A DNA stretch of 64,000 nt from Lomentospora prolificans (taxonomy: Eukaryota; Ascomycota; Sordariomycetes; Microascales; Microascaceae), in NCBI GenBank assembly GCA_029532625.1, contig JARFXM010000004.1, positions 1,674,001 through 1,738,000 on the forward strand, in the 5' to 3' direction. Below the pieces are notes generated by a model that had not been told where the DNA came from, did not search any database, and saw nothing but the letters and a program-made list of their open reading frames with translations. Shown piece by piece: positions 12,451 to 23,155 of this stretch. Position 1 is the first letter of the stretch. Each line of letters opens with the position of its first letter. The position numbers and the translations under genes are program-made.

Positions 12451-13599
12451 ATGCCGCCTGTTAACCATGTCGCCGTCTCAGCCGGCATAGTCGCCGTGAG
12501 CGTCGCTGTCGCCGCGGCAATCGCCATTTATGAGAATGAGGACGTCCGGCGTTACGCCGACCAGATCCGCCGCCGTCTCGCGGTTGCCCTGCACAACTTA
12601 GGCAACGAACTCGACCCGGGCCAAACCCACGATCTCGAGCCCCTCTTTAATAGGCCTGAAGATGCAGAGGGCTTCCTAATGTCGTCTCGGGGCGCCATCG
12701 AACCCGCTGTTGACGCCGATGAAGAGTCGAGGAAGAGACAGCGGGAAGAGTTGATGTACTGGAACGCTCTTCGGGAGTCCAAAATGACCGAAAAGTCAGA
12801 GACCGACCCGGAAAAGAGGAGATCGAGGGGTGCCAGCTTTGACGATTTCTTGACACCAGATAAGACTAGCGAGAATGGCACTTTTGTGATTAATTCTGGC
12901 TCCGATGCGAATAATAGGGACGGGCTCGTGAGGCGCGGTGTTGGTGCCGTTCATTCGAACCCCTTCTCGGACGAGCAGGAGATTCGGGATGAGAAGATGG
13001 CTGCGTCTATGCTCGCTCCGTCGATCGATGAGATGTCAGATATCTACAGCGCCACCACCGCCGACCACGCCAATGATAATAAGAAGTTCGCTCCCCTCCC
13101 TGCTGCCGCCATCGCTGCGGCAGTTGCCGAGGAGTCCGCTCTTATCGACTTCGCCAGCGAGAGCTCAGCGAGTACCGTCTCTGGCACCTTGGAGAACTCC
13201 GAGGAGAAGCTTCGCCAACCCGTGTTGAACGAGTCTGCCGACCCCCGTTTCAATGACAGGGCCTCTATGCTTTTCGACGACATCTCCGCTTGGGCCGAAG
13301 CTACTAATCCTGCCAACGGTCCTTCCTCTCCTACTACCTCTGCTAGTTCCTTCTCTCACGCTGAGCTCTCAGATGGGCAACTCACGCCCGAGGACGGCAT
13401 CTCCGTCTCCGGCGAAGACGCTAGGTCCGATGGCGCGGTCGAAGTTGCTACCGAGAGCCCCCACCAGAATTTCTCCGATGCTGGGAGCAACCAGTATGAT
13501 GTCCAGAGTGTAAGCGAGGGCATGTTCACCCCCGCTAGCTGGTCCGAGGTCGGCAGCACCGTGAGCGAGGACGACATTCCCGTGCCTATCCATCAGTAG
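12451..13599 (+). CDS. Membrane-anchored fungal protein of unknown function
   Basis: A single-exon frame of 382 residues from the ATG at 12451; the frame is open slightly further upstream but only from a TTG, and an intron acceptor sits in that stretch. Residues ~5-30 are a hydrophobic Ala/Val-rich segment (HVAVSAGIVAVSVAVAAAIA) that should act as an N-terminal membrane anchor, followed by a basic amphipathic segment (RRYADQIRRRLAVAL). The rest is acidic, Ser-rich and probably disordered, with short blocks that look conserved: NRPEDAEGFL, RKRQREELMYWNALRE, FDDFL, NPFSDEQEI and DEMSDIYSATTA. I recall uncharacterised Sordariomycete proteins with this layout; no domain of known function is visible. 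It probably faces the cytoplasm from an internal or outer organelle membrane, but that is inference. Codon use is normal for the window. Confidence 0.75.
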   Translation: MPPVNHVAVSAGIVAVSVAVAAAIAIYENEDVRRYADQIRRRLAVALHNLGNELDPGQTHDLEPLFNRPEDAEGFLMSSRGAIEPAVDADEESRKRQREELMYWNALRESKMTEKSETDPEKRRSRGASFDDFLTPDKTSENGTFVINSGSDANNRDGLVRRGVGAVHSNPFSDEQEIRDEKMAASMLAPSIDEMSDIYSATTADHANDNKKFAPLPAAAIAAAVAEESALIDFASESSASTVSGTLENSEEKLRQPVLNESADPRFNDRASMLFDDISAWAEATNPANGPSSPTTSASSFSHAELSDGQLTPEDGISVSGEDARSDGAVEVATESPHQNFSDAGSNQYDVQSVSEGMFTPASWSEVGSTVSEDDIPVPIHQ

Positions 13600-14152
13600 G
13601 CAGCCCTTGATTCGCACTCTAGAGCACTTTCCTTCTTGTTTTTCTTAAACTATCACGCACCTCGTCCTTTTTTCCATGTAGTTATCACCCCGCCCAACGG
13701 ATCCGGCGTTTTACGGACATTTGCTTCTCTTCATACTGGTTTGGAAGGATTTTAGCACATTTGGGAACAAATTCGGATATCAAAGGATACTGTGGGAGAG
13801 GCTTTCTTTTTCTTTTTTCCTGCCCTTTTTCGTCAAAGTTTTGCAGTGGATGCAGTTTTAGCATTCCCCGCGTTTTAGCTCCCCAGTATTAGTGTAGACT
13901 ACTTCTAAACGCTGTGGCTAAAAGACAAAAATATGAGAAGAGTGATCTGCGCCGAAGCGATTCCCTCACTTGGGCAAAGTAACAGTTTTGCCAGTCTCTG
14001 TGAAGGGACATGGGCGCCAAGGCTACCCGTATCAAGGTTTGCTCTTCGGGCGAGGGTCGATTGATAGGTGGGTTCGGTAAGATGATTTCCGGGCCCTGAA
14101 AGATGAGGGTTTTGTCCAAAACCCATTGCGGCGATTTTGACGCATCGGAATC
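13600..14152. other. Convergent 3' flanks
   Basis: The space between the converging ends of the membrane-anchored protein gene and the metallopeptidase-like gene. It contains T-rich stretches, probably the 3' untranslated regions, and no supportable gene. Confidence 0.5.
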
Positions 14153-15000
14153 CTACTCGTCGTCGTCACCCGCGCCCGCGCAGCAATAATCTTCCCACAG
14201 CTCCTCAACCGAGGCCTCGAACAGGCCGGGCCAGAACTCCCCCTCATCGTACTCTGCCTTCCTCAGCCTCCCATTAATTCTGGCCACCGTCCCCCTGCCG
14301 AACCTCTCCTCGAGATGATCCAAGAAATAGGCGGTGCAGTCGTATCCGCGGTCCCATCGCTTGCTCTTTCTCTCGCTCTTGGTCTCGTCCCTCTTCCAGT
14401 GCGGCGGCGCGAGCTCGCACCTCAGCCTGACCCAGTCCGCGATGCCCTCGATCAAGCCTCCCGGGCACTTTCCTTTGCCGTTGTATTGGTAGCAGTGGAC
14501 GAGTTCGTGGGCGAGCACGCCCTCGATCTCGCGACCAACGCGCTCGCGCGGTTTGACGCCGGCGACGTAGGAGAGAGAGAGGTGGATCTCCTTGTGGTCG
14601 ACGTCGAGGTCCGTGGAGGTCGTGTAGGCTACGCCGCCCATGTCGCGGAGGATGAGGGTCACGGAGCGGGTGGGCGGGGCGGGGACCGAGGTGCCGGAGG
14701 AGGAAGGGGAATAGAGGAGGCGGTGGATGGAGAGGATGGCGGGGAGGAAGATGTCGGTGAGGTTGGTGGATTGGAGGAAGAGGGCCGCGCCTTCGTGGGA
14801 GAGGTCGCGGATCTCGAGGCGGAGCTTGGGGTTGGGGTGTTTGGAGGTTAGAGGCAGCTGGGGGGAGCGGGCGGATATGGCGTTGGAGGGGCCGGCGGCG
14901 GCCGAGGGTGGGGGGGGATGGTGTTGGGGGCGGTACTAGCTGGGGTGAGGATTGGTTCGGAGTCGGTGGACGAGGCGGGAGAAGCTGTGGGGAGAGACAT
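14153..15000 (-). CDS. Basic secretory protein (BSP) family, metallopeptidase-like; frame break near the N terminus
   Basis: The frame 14153-14935 encodes the plant/fungal basic secretory protein domain (PF04450-type): a segment PKLRLEIRDLSHEGAALFL, then TLILRDMGG, a zinc-site motif HELVHCYQYN (HExxH), EGIADWVRL shortly after, and a C-terminal DYCCAG tail rich in acidic residues. The family has a gluzincin-like fold and is thought to be proteolytic; the fungal members are uncharacterised. This frame has no upstream ATG. A good ATG at 15000 opens a Pro/Ser-rich frame that is one base out of step with the domain. The two frames would join if the run of eight G (14910-14917, + strand) were one base longer, and no convincing intron links them. 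So this is either a sequencing or assembly slip in a homopolymer or a genuine frameshift. Very GC-rich. No signal peptide is evident. Confidence 0.7.
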
Positions 15001-15654
15001 ATTTCCAAAATATCGAGTGAATATTTATTATTGGGATATTGAGGATGGTGAGATTGTAGACGACGTTCGAGTAAGCTCCGGCCTGGCACCTGGGAAAATG
15101 CGGTCTGGGCGCGCGGGTCCGGAGGTTAGCGGGGTGCGACAGAGCATAAGCAGGGCTTAGCATTCCTTTTCAGTGATCTAAGCGAAGACATGGATGCCTC
15201 ACCATGTGCATCCAGATGCTAGGTCATCAGGAGCACTAGTTTCAAAGGGTACCTGAGCACTGCATGGCAAGAAAGTACGATGAGAAGCGCGCAAACCCCT
15301 GGTCAAATTTAAATCTCTTCCTAACAGAGCCAGCAACGCGTGTCGCGCGTTTTTTTTGGTTAGGTCATCGTGCGCGGGCCAGGCGACCCAAGTAGGTATA
15401 AGAGGTCCTTCACCTTGGACTGCTGGCTGGCTATGCCCTGCTTGGAGCCATGAGCTTCTACATCCGAGCCTCATGCAGTGCGCCCTCTTGTAAATGGGAA
15501 CCGGGCAATGTGCACAAACGGCTTCTTCGCTTAATAGGTCATGCATGGTTCGTCGTATCCCCTCTTCATCAGCCATATCCCAAGCATGCTGTAGGAGACA
15601 TATCGCAGAGTGCTTGGGCCTTCTTTCTAGTCGTTGTTCCATATTCCTTGGCAA
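15001..15654. other. Intergenic region before the NLR island
   Basis: No gene is supportable. The left part should hold the promoter of the BSP-family gene. A CTGGCTGG run occurs at about 15422. The right end passes into the copy-A direct repeat. Confidence 0.4.
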
Positions 15655-16320
15655 ATATAGGATGCACTACCACGGTATGGCCGGTCAATCAAGGTGGAAG
15701 TGGCGTCCCAAGGAGAGATGAGTTCGATAGTAGAGGAAAGGGTCAGAGTTAGGATGAAAGTCGGGAAACTCTAGTAAGAAACAATAGGCCAAGGAGAATC
15801 ATAGCCCCAATGACTGGTCCACAAGTGGTTACGGACACTAGGATGGATGAACGTCATTGAAGTCCGCTAGGGAACCGGAATGATGGGGCAACCATACCAC
15901 CTCTCCAGCCCTCGGGTGGCGACGGATTAAGCTACGTTGAAACCTCCATCGCCAGCGTGTGTGCTCATGGGTGAACGGCAGCAAGTAGATGCTCTGTATC
16001 GTTCTCGCGTTATTTTCGACGGAAACACTTAACATGTCAAAACATCTTCCAAGCCCTCGGCGAGGAATCAATACACGCTTTTCGTAGTTTTTAGATTGAC
16101 TACGGCATACTATGACAGCCGAGAAGGTCCTAGAAGTTCACCTGATTAACCACGGAATATAAATTTACCATAGCCCCTTGATCCAAATTTTTACGAAGAG
16201 GAGTAAAATATAAAACGAAAACCGTAGCATAAGGGTTTTTACACTATTCCAATTTACTCCAAGAATTACCCTATTATAGATAGGAGAATTAGGACTGAGT
16301 ATAAGATTCAAGTAGTTTGA
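15655..16320 (+). repeat. Direct repeat copy A, at the 3' end of the NLR gene
   Basis: This segment matches 21570-22290 in the same orientation by eye. Shared landmarks in the same order include TCCCAAGGAGAGATGAGTT, GGGTCAGAGTTAGGATGAAA, GGGAACCG(G/A)AATGATGGG, CCTCCATCGC, TTTTCGACGGAAACA, CTCGGCGAGGAATCAA and a terminal AT-rich block around GAGTATAAGATT. Small insertions and substitutions separate the copies. It holds no open reading frame of note. Its right end includes the NLR stop codon and last few codons. Confidence 0.75.
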
Positions 16321-19300
16321 CAATACCTTCGTAGCCATTCCCAGCTGCATATGAGAGCGGTGTCCCGCCATATTCACCCTTCAAGTTGATATCGACCTTG
16401 CCTATAGTAAGCAGGAGCTTGATAATGCCTTCATGGCCATTCTCGGCTGCATATGATAGCGGTGTCCGGCCATCCATATCCTTCGAGTCGATATCAACCT
16501 TGCCTGTAGCAAGCAGGAGCTTGACAATACCTTCGCAGCCATTACTAGCTGCATATGATAGCGGTGTCCAGCCATCCATATCCTTTGAGTCGATATCGAC
16601 CTTGCCTGTAGCGAGCAGGAGCTTGACAACACCTTCGTGGCCATTCTCAGCTGTATATGATAGTGGTGTCCGGCCATTATTATCCTTCAAGTCAATATCA
16701 ACCTTGCCTATAGTAAGCAGGAGCTTGATAATATCTTCGTAGCCATTCTCGGCTGCATATGATAGCGGTGTCTGGCCATCCATATCCTTCGAGTTGATAT
16801 TGACCTTGCCTGTAGTAAGTAGGAGCTTGATAATGCCTTCATGGCCATTCTCGGCTGCATATGATAGCGGTGTCCAGCCATCCATATCCTTCGAGTCGAT
16901 ATCGACCTTGCCTGTAGCGAGAAGGAGCTTGACAATACCTTCGTAGCCATACTCAGCTGCATATGATAGTGGTGTCCGGCCATCATTATCCTTCGAGTCA
17001 ATATCGACCTTGCCTATAGTAAGCAGGAGCTTGACAATATCTTTATAGCCATTCCAAGCTGTATATAATAGTGGTGTCTGGCCATTATTAGCCTTCAAGT
17101 CAATATTGACCTTGCCTGTAGTAAGCAGGAGCTTGATAACACCTTCATCATCATTCTCATCTACATATGATAGCAGTGTCTGGCCATATTTATCCTTCGA
17201 GTTAATATCAACCTTGCCTATAGCAAGCAGGAGCTTGATAATATCTTCCTGGCCATTCCCAGCTGCATATGATAGCGGTGTCCGGCCATCCATGTCCTTC
17301 AAGTCGATATCAACCTTGCCTGTAGCAAGTAGGAGCTTGACAATATCTTTGTCGCTATCCTCAGCTGCATATGATAGTGGTGTCCGGCCATTATTAGCCT
17401 TCGAGTCGATATCGACCTTGCCTGTAGCAAGCAGGAGCTTGATAATATCTTCGTGGCCATTCCCAGCTGCATATGATAGCGGTGTCCGGCCATCTATATC
17501 CTTCAAGTCGATATCAACCTTGTCTGTAGCAAGTAGGAGCTTGATAACTCCTTCGTAGCCATTCCAAGCTGCATATGATAGTGGTGTCCGGCCATAATTA
17601 TCCTTCAAGTCGATATCGACCTTGCCTGTAGCAAGTAGGAGCTTGACAATATCTTTGTCGCTATCCTCAGCTGCATATGATAGTGGTGTCCGGCCATTAT
17701 TAGCCTTCGAGTCGATATCGACCTTGCCTGTAGCAAGCAGGAGCTTGATAATATCTTCGTGGCCATTCCCAGCTGCATATGATAGCGGTGTCCGGCCATC
17801 TATATCCTTCAAGTCGATATCAACCTTGCCTGTAGCGAGCAGGAGCTTGACAATACCTTCGTGGCCATTCTCAGCTGCATATGATAGCGGTGTCCGGCCA
17901 TCCATATCCTTTGCATCAAACTCTCTAGCGTGATCTGCCAACTGCAACATATTCGTCAATGGACCCAAGACTCCCCTCTCTGCCATAACATGTATCAGTG
18001 TGGTCCCCTTTGGTGGACAGTCCTTCGAATACTCGGCGTTAATTCTATAAATATGAACCCACAGTTCCACAAGGTCGTTCGATGGCCAAGTAAATAATTC
18101 TAAAAGGTCATCTTGTCCTTTACCTCTAGCATCACACTCCGTTATATGCAGTGTCCACGACACCACAGCATAACGCAAGAAAGGAAAGACTTTCCAATCA
18201 TAACTTTTTGACTGACTTATCTCTTTCATCGCTAGGTAGCGAATGCAAATCCTAGACAGCCGGTAGTGTGCTGCTCCGATTGCGGCGCTAATCAACGGCA
18301 AGCTTCGATCAAGGACTAGCAAACCTTTATCAACGAAGAAGTCCTTGACAGACTGGTGTATGAACTGCACAACTTTGGCTTTAGTTTGCGTCTTGGTAAC
18401 TGAACGGCCTGATAGTGAGTCGTTCGATATGATGACCTCGGCAAGGCCGCAGCTAAGCGTTTGAACTCGCCTCTCCAATCTAGAACTATCGAATATATAA
18501 TTTGGTGAGCTCTCACATTCTTTTAGTGAGGCGCATGGACGATCGGCCTCGATAGCCATGGCCCAGCGCAATTCGTCCAATGACAGGGGCCGAGTAGCAA
18601 AGCAGATCCATTGAATTAGTTGTAGAGAGGCCGGCCCCATACCTCTAATAAGGTCCTGGTACAGTTCGTCAAGGTCTTGATGGATCAGGGAGATTTCATT
18701 TTCAATGATCTTCAGGCTTTTGCCGTCGCGGTCGGAGTCCAGGACTTGCTTTACCACGAGACGAGCCCACATAAAGACACCGCGTGCACGATTCGTGATC
18801 AGAGCCGGGATAGTAGACGATGCAAGCGCATGGACTACCGAGAGCTGATTATCCACATAAGTCGAAATATCCTCCGTGTTCTCATCTTCAAGGCAGATTT
18901 CGAACTCGCAGTATGGGTCTAGAATCGGATAGTGCCGACAAGTAAAGAAGATATGGAACCGCGAACCTGGGGAACTGAGAACCTGGAACAGCGACTTGAA
19001 CTTTGCGGCCAGATCGACTGCATTTCCCTGGCCACACTCGTCTAAGGCGTCGACGAACAGCCATATGGAGCGGTCTTTGAGTACCTTCAGAAGGCACGAC
19101 TCAAAGAAGTGCCATGCTTCCTTCGGATGCCATTGCCAATTTTCACCAGGCTGGCCGAATTCCTTACATCTTTTATTGAATGTATCAAGGAGATCCAGCA
19201 GCGAGGCGGGAACCTGTCTAAGAACCTGATGAAGGAGAGACCGGAAGAGGCCAAGTGGGGTCTTTTGGAGCTCATCGCCGCGGCCGTGGAAGAAGAACGA

Positions 19301-20774
19301 AAGTACGAGATCACCTGGATGAGCTCGCCAATTGCTGAGTGCGTATTTTAGCAATGTCGATTTCCCGGAGCCCGGTTTCCCCTTGATCCAGAGTAGGCCT
19401 TGATCACGATCTTGCCAGCGCTTATACGTATGGTGTCCAAGTATCCATTTGCATGTCCCCTCGATAGCGTGGTCAATGTCAAGGGAGCGGCTCTCCATCT
19501 GTGGAAAGGCGAGCGATTTGAGGCAACCTTGGCAATCTTGGGATAGCTTTATAGGGGTCTCGTCCAATTTCGCAACTTCGGACTAATTAGTAAGATTCAT
19601 CAGTCGGGCTAACGTATCAGTCCTTACCGAGCTCTGATTCCCACCTGGTCAGTTCCCCAAGCAATCTCTTGAAGCCAATGTTTTCAGTAGAGTCAAATCT
19701 AACCATATCCCTATGATTTGCAGGGATGGATATGAGGCTGTAGCCATCGAAAGTAGCAGATTCCTTTGACACAACTTGCTTAACTACTGCGGATAAATGT
19801 AGTTCCTCGTAGAAGCAAGTTATCTCGAGGGGCCGGCCACCCTCGCGCTGCTCTCGAATCATTGCTAAGAAACGAACTTGGATAGACTCGAGGAACTGGT
19901 TGTTTGTCTCCAAGACTTCCAGCAGTGACTTATTGGTGCCTTTCATGAGGCCAACGGCTGTAGCAGGGATCATAGCCCACTTGGCCATCCAAGAGCCTTT
20001 GTGGGGGGTGCCCATAAATATAACGCCTTTGGTGTATTTGAAAACATCACGCAGGTGAATCTCCGGGTGGTTTCGCGAGGATAGGAGGGCTTCTTTACAC
20101 ACAAGCCCGCCGAGGCTATGGGCGACAAAGATGATCGGGCGACATGACGCATTGGCGGCCCTTCTATCGGTCGTCAGGTCATTTAGAAAGTTCGTAGCAT
20201 GGTCAAGCAGCCGGTTGTTTGTCACTCCTCCCTTTCGTACTACGTCCGCATCGTAACCATAGGTGAGTATACGGGCCTTAGGGAGTACAGGCGGAAGCAG
20301 GATCTCAATCCACGGCTTGGATTCCCCCTCAGCTGTCCAGGTCTTGTCTCGGTCCCCGGTTAGGCCATGGATAAAGCAAATGTCGACTGTAGCATCAGGG
20401 CAGTCCTGTGAAACTTTGACTCCGTTTGGAAACGGCAGAGGTGGGAGGTTGTCCGGCCCAAGGGGGGCATAACGCAGGCCTGGGTCACGGCTTGCGTTCG
20501 GTAAGACTTTGCCTTTGTCTGGAAAAGATGAAGTTGGTGGAGGATCTGCCGCGAGCGGAACGTCAGGCGGGGCCGGTTCATCGTACGTTTCTTGTGGCTT
20601 TTTTCGTCGTAAACGACGTCTTATTTTCTCCATATTGATGAGCTGTAGGCGAACGCCGCTGTTCTCAAAGCTTGCTTTGTCAGGGGGACCGGATAGATGT
20701 GAAATGTGGGCGGACTCAACAATCTCGTATTTCAGAAGACCTTCGAGAAGTGATTCCCTGCTGGCTAGCCTCAT
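16289..20774 (-). CDS. NLR-type receptor: SesB-like alpha/beta-hydrolase - NACHT - ankyrin repeats
   Basis: One gene of two exons, 20774-19628 and 19575-16289, giving 1477 residues. The 52-nt intron (GTAAGG donor) contains TACTAAT; the TAG right after it is too close to the branch point, and the next AG (in TCCGAAG) keeps the frame. Domains: residues ~130-380 are an alpha/beta-hydrolase of the lipase-like type found at the N terminus of fungal NLRs (FIHGLTG, nucleophile Ser220 in VAHSLGGLV, GTPHKGS, likely His354 in ANHRDMVRF). Residues ~420-720 are a NACHT NTPase with Walker A GKPGSGKST (448-456) and Walker B FVDALDE (556-562). Residues 939-1477 are 16 ankyrin repeats. By family knowledge such STAND proteins sense a ligand through the repeats, oligomerise through NACHT and fire the N-terminal domain, in allorecognition or defence. 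An inner ATG at 20633, before a basic segment, is an alternative start. All key catalytic motifs are intact. Confidence 0.9.
16292..17908 (-). repeat. Ankyrin repeat array, 16 units of 102 bp
   Basis: Fifteen full 34-codon units plus a shortened last one, in phase with no spacer. The shared core is TPLSYAA, then KLLL and GKVDID. Variation concentrates at unit positions 1-3, 5 and 13-16, where combinations such as ENGHE, GNGHE, EDSDK, WNGYE and EYGYE alternate. Units 2-3 (17603-17806) and units 5-6 (17297-17500) encode identical residues and are nearly identical in DNA, 306 bp apart. Confidence 0.95.
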
Positions 20775-21569
20775 ATACTCTGATCTAGGGAAGATAGATA
20801 GAAACGGTCACCGATAGCGAACGAACATCATGAGGCCTGACATTGCAAAATTGGGCAGCAAGGCTGGGGCTGAGAAGAGGGGACTGTGTTACACAGACCT
20901 GATTCGATGCCACACATGCCACAGGTAGAAGCCGATCCCAGGTTCATTTTGCCCAGTCACAGCCTTTGGATGTCGGGCTTCGGTGGCGTACCAGCGTTTC
21001 ACGACAGGATGAGCTTCACGCGCCAGCGACACTCTGCCCACATATATCTCCCAGCTGCCCATGCACTGCGTCAAGCGTCGTGTCTCATATTGCTCACGTC
21101 CTGGTTCCTCTACGCCTACGATGATAGTCAATGTTAAAGAGTGACATCTGGAAACACGAATTGGCAATGCCGCAACCACACTATTAAGGATCGAGGTTCC
21201 TCGACATTATATGCTAGAGAGGCTTGACCCTTGACCCTTTGGTGCGGTGATCATGCTTGATCCTGAGTCATAAATGACAGAGATCTAGGACAACCGCACC
21301 GTAAAACATCCCGCTAGAGTATGCCAATTCTATATAAAAGAGGTACTGGGTTGTAGAATCACTCGGGCTGTTTGTCCAATATAAACCAACCTCAACTCTG
21401 TTATATCTAGGACCCGATCCCGGAGGTGAGAGGCCAATATCGTTGGCGCCTTTCACACAGCTGGCCAGCCGAATGAACGTCCATGTGTTTGCCTGGACAT
21501 GACAAACCTGCGCTTTCTGTGAGCCGAAGCTCCGCGCAACCATTTTGTCTAACTCTGGCCTGGGAGCTC
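20775..21569. other. Promoter side of the NLR gene
   Basis: No gene is supportable. The right-hand two thirds lack long frames with coding character. The stretch next to 20774 should contain the NLR promoter and leader. AGAGGCTTGACCCTT occurs at about 21212 and again near 22396, beyond copy B. Confidence 0.4.
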
Positions 21570-22290
21570 TGACCTAGGATAGGATGCACCATGATGGTAT
21601 GGCAGGTCACGGTGAATGTGGCATCCCAAGGAGAGATGAGTTCTATAGGCAGGGGAAAGGGTCAGAGTTAGGATGAAAGTACCTTGGTAAGGAGACTCTA
21701 TCCGCTTCGAATAAACATTAGGCCAAGGAAACCGTAGCGCGTATGACTGGTCCTAGCCCGTCTACTAGTGTGGGTACGGGTACTGAAACGAAGGTCATTT
21801 CAGTCCCCCAGGGAACCGAAATGATGGGCAACCTTATTACCGCCAGCCTCTCAAGTCCTCGGGTAGGCCAGCGATGGATTGAACTGTGTCGAACCTCCAT
21901 CGCGCACCCACAGGTCAACAGCATCATACGGACGCTTCGTGTAGATCTTGCAACATTTTCGACGGAAACATTAATATATCGTGACATCGCCTAAGCGCTC
22001 GGCGAGGAATCAACACAGGCTTTGTGCGGCTTTGGATTGAGCATGTCATACTGCGGTGGCCAAGAAAGTAATAGAAAATCGTCTCATAGACGGGGAAAAC
22101 GATTATACGAAGGGGACCAAGTAAATCTACCATACCTCCTCAAACCCATCTTTACAAAGGAAAGTAAAGTAAGGAATAAAAATCATAGCTTGTACCTTGG
22201 TATGACTACTCTAATTTTACTCCACCCACTAATCTCACTATTATAGAGTTATAGGTTAAGAACTAGAGCTGAGCATAAGATTTAGTTTAG
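21570..22290 (+). repeat. Direct repeat copy B, upstream of the NLR gene
   Basis: Partner of 15655-16320, same orientation, about 5.9 kb away. It ends with GAGCATAAGATT followed by unrelated sequence, where copy A runs on into the NLR coding end. It therefore looks like the 3' flank of a related gene whose body is missing here. No intact coding frame. Confidence 0.75.
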
Positions 22291-23155
22291 TAGAATTGGG
22301 AATGAAATTTTTCGAACGGCTGACGGATCCCAGCGCAAGGAACGCCAGCTGTCCACAGCTGTTGGTCGACGCGCCAGTAACACGCTATTAGATGAGAGGC
22401 TTGACCCTTGGGTGGTGTGGCTTGGTAACATTCTCAGCCGGTTATCCTATGAGGTCGGGCTGTCGCAGGTGGAGGGCAACCAGGACGCGTTCGTCGCGGT
22501 CTATGGGCTATAGGCTACTGGAAGACGGCGTACGCGTGTCGGACGTGCGTGCAAGCCGAGAAATTTGATTGGGCGCCAGGTTATGTTTGATCAATGGCCT
22601 TGATTAGATAACTGGGGTATCTGAATCGGGAGGAGACTGGGAATGCCAGGTATTGAATCGCGATCAAGGAGTCTTCCTTTGTTGACCATCACAAGACGAC
22701 ACAGGGTCTGTGGTCACGTGATTGGATCTGGGGAATCTGAAAACGGCATTCCTGGCAGCTGCACACGTACAAAGTATTACAAACTCGCTCTCTGAAGGCA
22801 GACTCCATCTAACTGTCTCTGGTCATACTACATGAACTAATACCCCCACTATATCACCCCTCGAATGCTTTTCTAGGCAATCGAAGCCTGTCTACTATAT
22901 CTACGTTTGTTCCCTAACGCTCTTGACACATTCTTAGAACCGATTGCTAGTTGACCATATTTCCTGGCTCCGGAAATCTCGCATGATTGACCGAGAACCA
23001 GTGTGCCCACGCTACAACTTGAAGACGACCTGCCCCTCCTCCGCGAAGGCAGCAACTTTTGATCAAAACATCGACAGATTACACTTGCAGCATAGAGACA
23101 ACCCGAGAAGAATTACTTCTCCTACCGTTTCCTCCCATCCCCCTCGCCCCAGGAG
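22291..23155. other. Intergenic region before stu1
   Basis: No gene is supportable. The last ~300 bp are C/T-rich and probably the leader of the CLASP gene, ending in CCCCAGGAG right before its ATG. Confidence 0.45.

Noticed and set aside
14274..15089. A 271-codon Pro/Arg-rich minus frame overlapping the BSP-family gene
   Set aside because: It is out of frame with the HExxH domain and its composition is that of shifted GC-rich codons.
15655..22290. The direct repeats as a pair of LTRs around a retrotransposon
   Set aside because: The enclosed gene is an NLR without reverse transcriptase, integrase or gag features, and the repeats show no TG...CA ends that I can define.
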